Source: CAVYXK01 sp963708245
Lineage (GTDB): Bacteria; Pseudomonadota; Alphaproteobacteria; Acetobacterales; Acetobacteraceae
DNA length: 64,000 bases
Assembly: GCA_963708245.1 (NCBI GenBank)
Contig: OY970201.1
Location: 1,426,001 to 1,490,000, forward strand
Direction of reading: 5' to 3'
Shown: positions 60,640 through 64,000 of the stretch, one piece after another
Layout: every line of letters starts with the position of its first letter
Numbering within the stretch: position 1 is the stretch's first letter
Notes under the pieces: model-generated
The model's database searches: none
Told to the model about the DNA's origin: nothing
Seen by the model: only the letters and a program-made list of their open reading frames with translations
Made by a program: the position numbers and the translations under genes

Positions 60640-62150
60640 TGTCGATAGCTAATTAAGTTGTCCGGTTTACGTAGCACATCAGTTGTCCGCTTGTTTCCGG
60701 TCCGTTCCCAAGAGGCAGGGACAGAACGGCGGCCGTTCTGGCGGCAGGTCAGGCGGGCCGTTGGCTGGTGACGGGCGCGTCTTCTTCAACTCATGAAATC
60801 AATTTCCTTCTTTTGCTGATGCGCCTGTGGAGTTGTGGGCAACGCTCTTCCGTTGCCCACAAATCCACAGGCGAGCCGGACCCAAGCGCGATCATGCCGC
60901 CGCGTCCAACGCCGCCATCCGCAGCGCCCCCTGCGCGTCATAGCGTCCCAGGCAGCGCGGGCCGTGGAACACCGCGTGGCTCCCGTCGTGATATTGCCGC
61001 ACCTTCACCCGTGCCTTCACGAAATGAGCACGCAGCGGCGACGGTGGTATCTGCAGCTTCATCCGTCGCCACGAAACCGTGTTGTCGCGGTCCACCTGGC
61101 GCTCCTCCTGGATACACAGAATTTCCCGCAGATCGACACCAGCAACGGCGACGAAAGCCGATCCCTCCTGCTCCGCCTTCACCGCAAACTGCGCGTTGTG
61201 CGCCGGCAGGTAGCAATCCCGAATGAACCGGTTGGCCTCCGCAACCGTCGTGATCCCAGCCAGCGCCAGCTCCTTGACCAGGCGATCCTGTAACGTCTGA
61301 AACAGCCGCTCCGAACGACCACGGGCCTGCGGTGAGTAGGCCGCAATGTGCTCCACGCCCAAATGCGCCAGCGCCCGCCCAACCTGTGTCGGCCGCTTCC
61401 GGTCAACCGGGCCGCCAAACTCCGGCGTCACGAAGTAGTGGCTGCCCCGATCCGTATAGAGGCTCAGCGGCAGGCCATGCGCGCCAAACACCTCCAGCAG
61501 AGCCTGGAACGTCGATTCCGTGCCTTCCTCCGCTACCAAAAACCCCGAGTAGATCACGTTCGTCGCGTCGTCCATCGTCACTATCAGGTCCAGCGTCTCC
61601 CGCCCCGCCAGCCATTCATGGCGCGACCCATCCTGATGAAGCATCATTCCAGGCAACGGCCGTCGCGGCCGCTTGCGCCGGTGTGCGCCGCGCCGCGCGG
61701 CGCGCTCCAGAAGCCCCTTCGATTGCAGGAACGCCTTGGTCCACGTGTAGCCCCAGCGGAAACCGTGGCGGCCCACCAAGTGCTCGTGAAAGTGCTTCGC
61801 CGTGAACCCGCTGTAACGCATACGATACAGCCGCTCGACCTCCTCCTCCCGGTCGACCGGAACCCGCTTCCCAGACGCCCGACCAAGCCGCCGGTCCAGA
61901 AGACCGGCCGCCCCGCACTCTTCGTAGCGCTGTTGCCAACGACGGAATGTCCGCTCGCTGATCCCAAGCAGCTCCGCCGCTTCGCACTGGTTGAGTTCGC
62001 TCGCTTCATACCGCTCCAGCACGCTCCCGAACTTGATCACTCGCACACCCTGAAGGGCTTCCGACCGGCGCATCCGGGCTCCCAAAAGGAACCATCATCA
62101 CCGGACAGATCGTGCGCTACCTAAACCGGACATACCGTGTGCTACCGACA
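60640..62150 (-). mobile_element. ISNCY/IS1202-like insertion sequence, copy 2 (1511 bp, reversed)
   Basis: This copy has the same length and encoded proteins as copy 1, in opposite orientation. It is flanked by a perfect 16-bp duplication, CAGAAATGCAGAGAAC at 60624-60639 and 62151-62166. Each copy keeps its own matching duplication, so no inversion between the copies has become fixed. The right-hand duplicate ends exactly at a -35 box. Confidence 0.92.
60892..62085 (-). CDS. ISNCY/IS1202-family transposase (copy 2)
   Basis: 397 residues, identical to the transposase at 27657-28850, with the same helix-turn-helix, DDE residues and C-terminal domain. Identity over the full length implies recent transposition or gene conversion. 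The 23-bp hairpin downstream of the gene is also retained. Confidence 0.9.
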   Translation of the reverse strand: MGARMRRSEALQGVRVIKFGSVLERYEASELNQCEAAELLGISERTFRRWQQRYEECGAAGLLDRRLGRASGKRVPVDREEEVERLYRMRYSGFTAKHFHEHLVGRHGFRWGYTWTKAFLQSKGLLERAARRGAHRRKRPRRPLPGMMLHQDGSRHEWLAGRETLDLIVTMDDATNVIYSGFLVAEEGTESTFQALLEVFGAHGLPLSLYTDRGSHYFVTPEFGGPVDRKRPTQVGRALAHLGVEHIAAYSPQARGRSERLFQTLQDRLVKELALAGITTVAEANRFIRDCYLPAHNAQFAVKAEQEGSAFVAVAGVDLREILCIQEERQVDRDNTVSWRRMKLQIPPSPLRAHFVKARVKVRQYHDGSHAVFHGPRCLGRYDAQGALRMAALDAAA

Positions 62151-62166
62151 CAGAAATGCAGAGAAC

Positions 62167-62195
62167 TTGACAATTGTCGCGCGTGCGATTATAAT
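62167..62195 (+). promoter_or_regulatory. Consensus sigma-70 promoter
   Basis: TTGACA at 62167-62172 and TATAAT at 62190-62195 are both perfect and separated by exactly 17 bases. The start would be near 62202, giving an untranslated leader of about 57 bases before the secreted-protein gene at 62259. The box begins directly after the IS target duplication. Confidence 0.85.
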
Positions 62196-62258
62196 TCGTG
62201 TCCACGATAATCTACGCAAAAAAGTGCCGGAAAGCAATGCTTCAGGAGAGAGCACGCC

Positions 62259-62657
62259 ATGTCGATCAGGAGAACCCGTTCACTGAACCATCTGCGTTTC
62301 GTTGTGCCGGCGGGTATTGCTTTCGCCGTGGCCGGAACAGCTATTGCGGGGGGTGCATTCGACGGAACGTACAAGGGCAGTCAGACAGTGGTGCGCAACA
62401 ACAACTACCAACTATGCACTTCTCGTAACGACATCGTGCTCATCATCCAGAACAACCGATTCACCCGCCTCTGGGCGAATACGCCGGTTAGCGTCGATGT
62501 CGCCGGCGACGGAACCTTCAGCAACACGGCTTCCTATGACATGGGTCGTAGTAGAAAGGCGACTGTTACTATCACGGGCAAGATCGCCGCCGCGAGCCTA
62601 GAGGCTGACATGGCCAGCGATAGGTGCGCCCTCCACCTGTCGCTGAAGAAATCCTGA
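62259..62657 (+). CDS. Secreted hypothetical protein
   Basis: A 132-residue protein. Residues 1-31 form a Sec signal with a basic start and cleavage near Ala-Ile-Ala-Gly-Gly. The mature part is about 100 residues, with Phe-Asp-Gly-Thr-Tyr-Lys-Gly early and two Cys (near 53 and 124) that could form one disulfide. The Asp-Gly-Thr-Tyr-x-Gly opening resembles small exported beta-barrel proteins of unknown role. GGAGAGAG precedes the ATG, and a perfect promoter lies upstream, so strong expression is likely. Confidence 0.75.
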   Translation: MSIRRTRSLNHLRFVVPAGIAFAVAGTAIAGGAFDGTYKGSQTVVRNNNYQLCTSRNDIVLIIQNNRFTRLWANTPVSVDVAGDGTFSNTASYDMGRSRKATVTITGKIAAASLEADMASDRCALHLSLKKS

Positions 62658-62815
62658 CAGGGCCGCCCCCAACCCCACCCAGAGCTGTTCTCAGATGAGA
62701 TGGCGAGCTTGGTCCGCATCCTGCGATTGACGCGGGTGCCGCAGAATTCGGCGATCTTGTCAGCAACCAGTCGCCACAGGCAGAGTTCGCCAGCTTCGTA
62801 GAATAAAAGTGGCTA

Positions 62816-63952
62816 GTGCTCTGATCCTAACGGACGATTCCCAAGTCGGCGCGACCGTGCGATTCTGTTGGCATGAGCAAGACAGAGGCATGTATCTGGC
62901 TGTCGCCTGCGGATCGGGCGACGCTGCAAGGTTGGATTTCCGGGCGGAACACGCCGCAGAAGTTGGTCTGGCGGGCGCAGATCGTGCTGCTGTCGGCAGC
63001 GCGGCTTGGCCTGATGGCGATCACGCGCTCGGTCGGCAAGAGCAAGGTGACGGTCAGCCGTTGGCAGGAGCGCTACCTGGCCAAGGGGATCGATGGCCTG
63101 CGGCGCGACGCCACCCGCCCGGGGCGTAAGCCGCCGCTGACGGCCGAGACGATCCAGCAGGTCATACACAAGACTCTGCACGAGAAGCCGCCGGCCGGCA
63201 CCCACTGGAGCATCCGCAAGATGGCCGCCGCCAGCGGCCTCAGCTACACCAGCGTCCAGCGCATCTGGAAGGCACACGAGCTCAAGCCGCATCGGGTAAA
63301 GACCTTCAAGCTGTCGAACGACAAGCGGTTCGTCGAGAAGGTGCAGGACATCGTCGGCCTCTACCTTAATCCTCCGGAGAAGGCATTGGTGTTCTCGGTG
63401 GATGAGAAGAGCCAGATCCAGGCACTTGACCGCACGCAGCCCGGCCTGCCGCTCAAGAAGGGGCGTTGCGGCACCATGACGCATGATTACAAGCGCCACG
63501 GCACTACCACGCTATTCGCCGCCCTGGAGGTGGCCACTGGCAGGGTCATCGGCCAGTGCATGCCGCGTCACCGTCACCAGGAGTGGCTTAAATTCCTGCG
63601 CCGGATCGACGCCGAGACACCGAACCACCTCGATGTGCATCTGATCGCGGACAACTACGCCACACACAAACACGCCAAGGTCCGGGCTTGGCTAAAGCGA
63701 CACCCGCGGTTTCACATGCATTTTACCCCGACCTCGGCCTCCTGGCTCAATCAGGTCGAACGGTTCTTCGGCCTGATCACCGGGGACCGCATCCGCCGTG
63801 GCGTGTTTAAAAGTGTCGCGGCATTGGTCACGGCGATCCGGGATTACTTGCAGCGTCATAATGCCGATCCCAAGCCCTTCGTGTGGACCGCCTCCGCTGC
63901 CGCTATCCTCGAGAAGGTCGCACGTGGGCGACAAGCGTTAAAGTCACAACAC
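62816..63952 (+). mobile_element. IS630-family element copy B, intact (1137 bp)
   Basis: It starts GTGCTCTGATCC at 62816 and ends GTCACAACAC at 63952, with TA on both sides inside a CTAG target (62813-62815 and 63953-63955 context). The imperfect inverted ends match at 12 of 18 positions. It is the complete version of the copy interrupted at 54504-57191. Confidence 0.92.
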
Positions 63953-63955
63953 TAG
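62873..63955 (+). CDS. IS630-family transposase (copy B)
   Basis: 360 residues. An N-terminal helix-turn-helix (Ser-Val-Gly-Lys-Ser-Lys-Val-Thr-Val-Ser-Arg-Trp-Gln) and a winged domain with Arg-Lys-Pro-Pro-Leu-Thr lead to the DDE core: Asp in Ser-Val-Asp-Glu-Lys-Ser near 180, Asp in Ile-Ala-Asp-Asn-Tyr near 262 and Glu in Asn-Gln-Val-Glu-Arg near 296. The last codons run to the IS end, and the TAG stop uses TA from the target duplication plus one flanking G. The gene is complete and probably active. Confidence 0.92.
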   Translation: MSKTEACIWLSPADRATLQGWISGRNTPQKLVWRAQIVLLSAARLGLMAITRSVGKSKVTVSRWQERYLAKGIDGLRRDATRPGRKPPLTAETIQQVIHKTLHEKPPAGTHWSIRKMAAASGLSYTSVQRIWKAHELKPHRVKTFKLSNDKRFVEKVQDIVGLYLNPPEKALVFSVDEKSQIQALDRTQPGLPLKKGRCGTMTHDYKRHGTTTLFAALEVATGRVIGQCMPRHRHQEWLKFLRRIDAETPNHLDVHLIADNYATHKHAKVRAWLKRHPRFHMHFTPTSASWLNQVERFFGLITGDRIRRGVFKSVAALVTAIRDYLQRHNADPKPFVWTASAAAILEKVARGRQALKSQH

Positions 63956-64000
63956 GAAAGTGTCGGTTGAAGATCGGCGCGGAGAATTTCTGGGCGCAAA

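Overview
The window looks like a chromosomal stretch of a GC-rich, Gram-negative alphaproteobacterium, most plausibly a rhodospirillalean of the Acetobacteraceae type. The pointers are a CcrM-type GANTC methylase, an HldE heptose enzyme for LPS core, linked metX-metW and chorismate mutase-hisC-tyrA genes, and clusters of GC-rich hairpins. The taxon is an inference; there is no rRNA here.

Layout. 1-1.5 kb: copper ATPase (cut by the window edge) divergent from a CsoR-type repressor around a visible operator. 1.6-5.8 kb: a glycosyltransferase and an unknown protein, then a decaying cluster (substrate-binding pseudogene, enolase-superfamily pseudogene, intact RraA-like aldolase). 6-10 kb: one minus-strand run of alcohol dehydrogenase, CurA-like reductase, M20 amidohydrolase and APH(6)-like kinase. 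10.3-12 kb: a MazF/DUF3018 toxin-antitoxin pair and a broken DUF4268 gene. 12-17.5 kb: hydroxyacid and hydroxyacyl-CoA dehydrogenases, a GST, an amino-acid type ABC importer lacking an ATPase gene, and a flavin monooxygenase. 17.5-24.7 kb is the most housekeeping-like part: ccrM, rnhB, metX-metW, chorismate mutase, hisC, tyrA.

24.8-31.4 kb is accessory DNA. It holds a DUF6602 nuclease-like gene, a pentapeptide-repeat protein with an effector-like tail, WD40 remnants and two insertion sequences. This is the best candidate for a little-described conflict system. 31.5-45.2 kb returns to metabolic and surface genes: Tat-exported phosphoesterase plus cupredoxin, EmrAB-like efflux, a MoaD-like protein with a BNR-repeat protein that carries an in-frame UGA, MarR regulators, oxidase remnants, hldE and a phosphatase. 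A tRNA-Gln(CUG) at 45.27 kb is followed by about 18 kb dominated by insertion sequences (IS3, IS4, IS630 twice, IS701 nested in IS630, a second ISNCY/IS1202-like copy), gene fragments and small stress-type proteins.

The clearest new observations concern mobile DNA. Two identical 1511-bp ISNCY/IS1202-like copies each have perfect 16-bp target duplications. The IS630 transposase borrows its stop codon from the CTAG target. An IS701 copy sits in IS630 with an exact 4-bp duplication. One ISNCY insertion ends exactly at the -35 box of a textbook promoter. Many other genes carry one or two frameshifts or Trp-to-stop changes, so either pseudogene formation is active or the assembly has residual indel errors.
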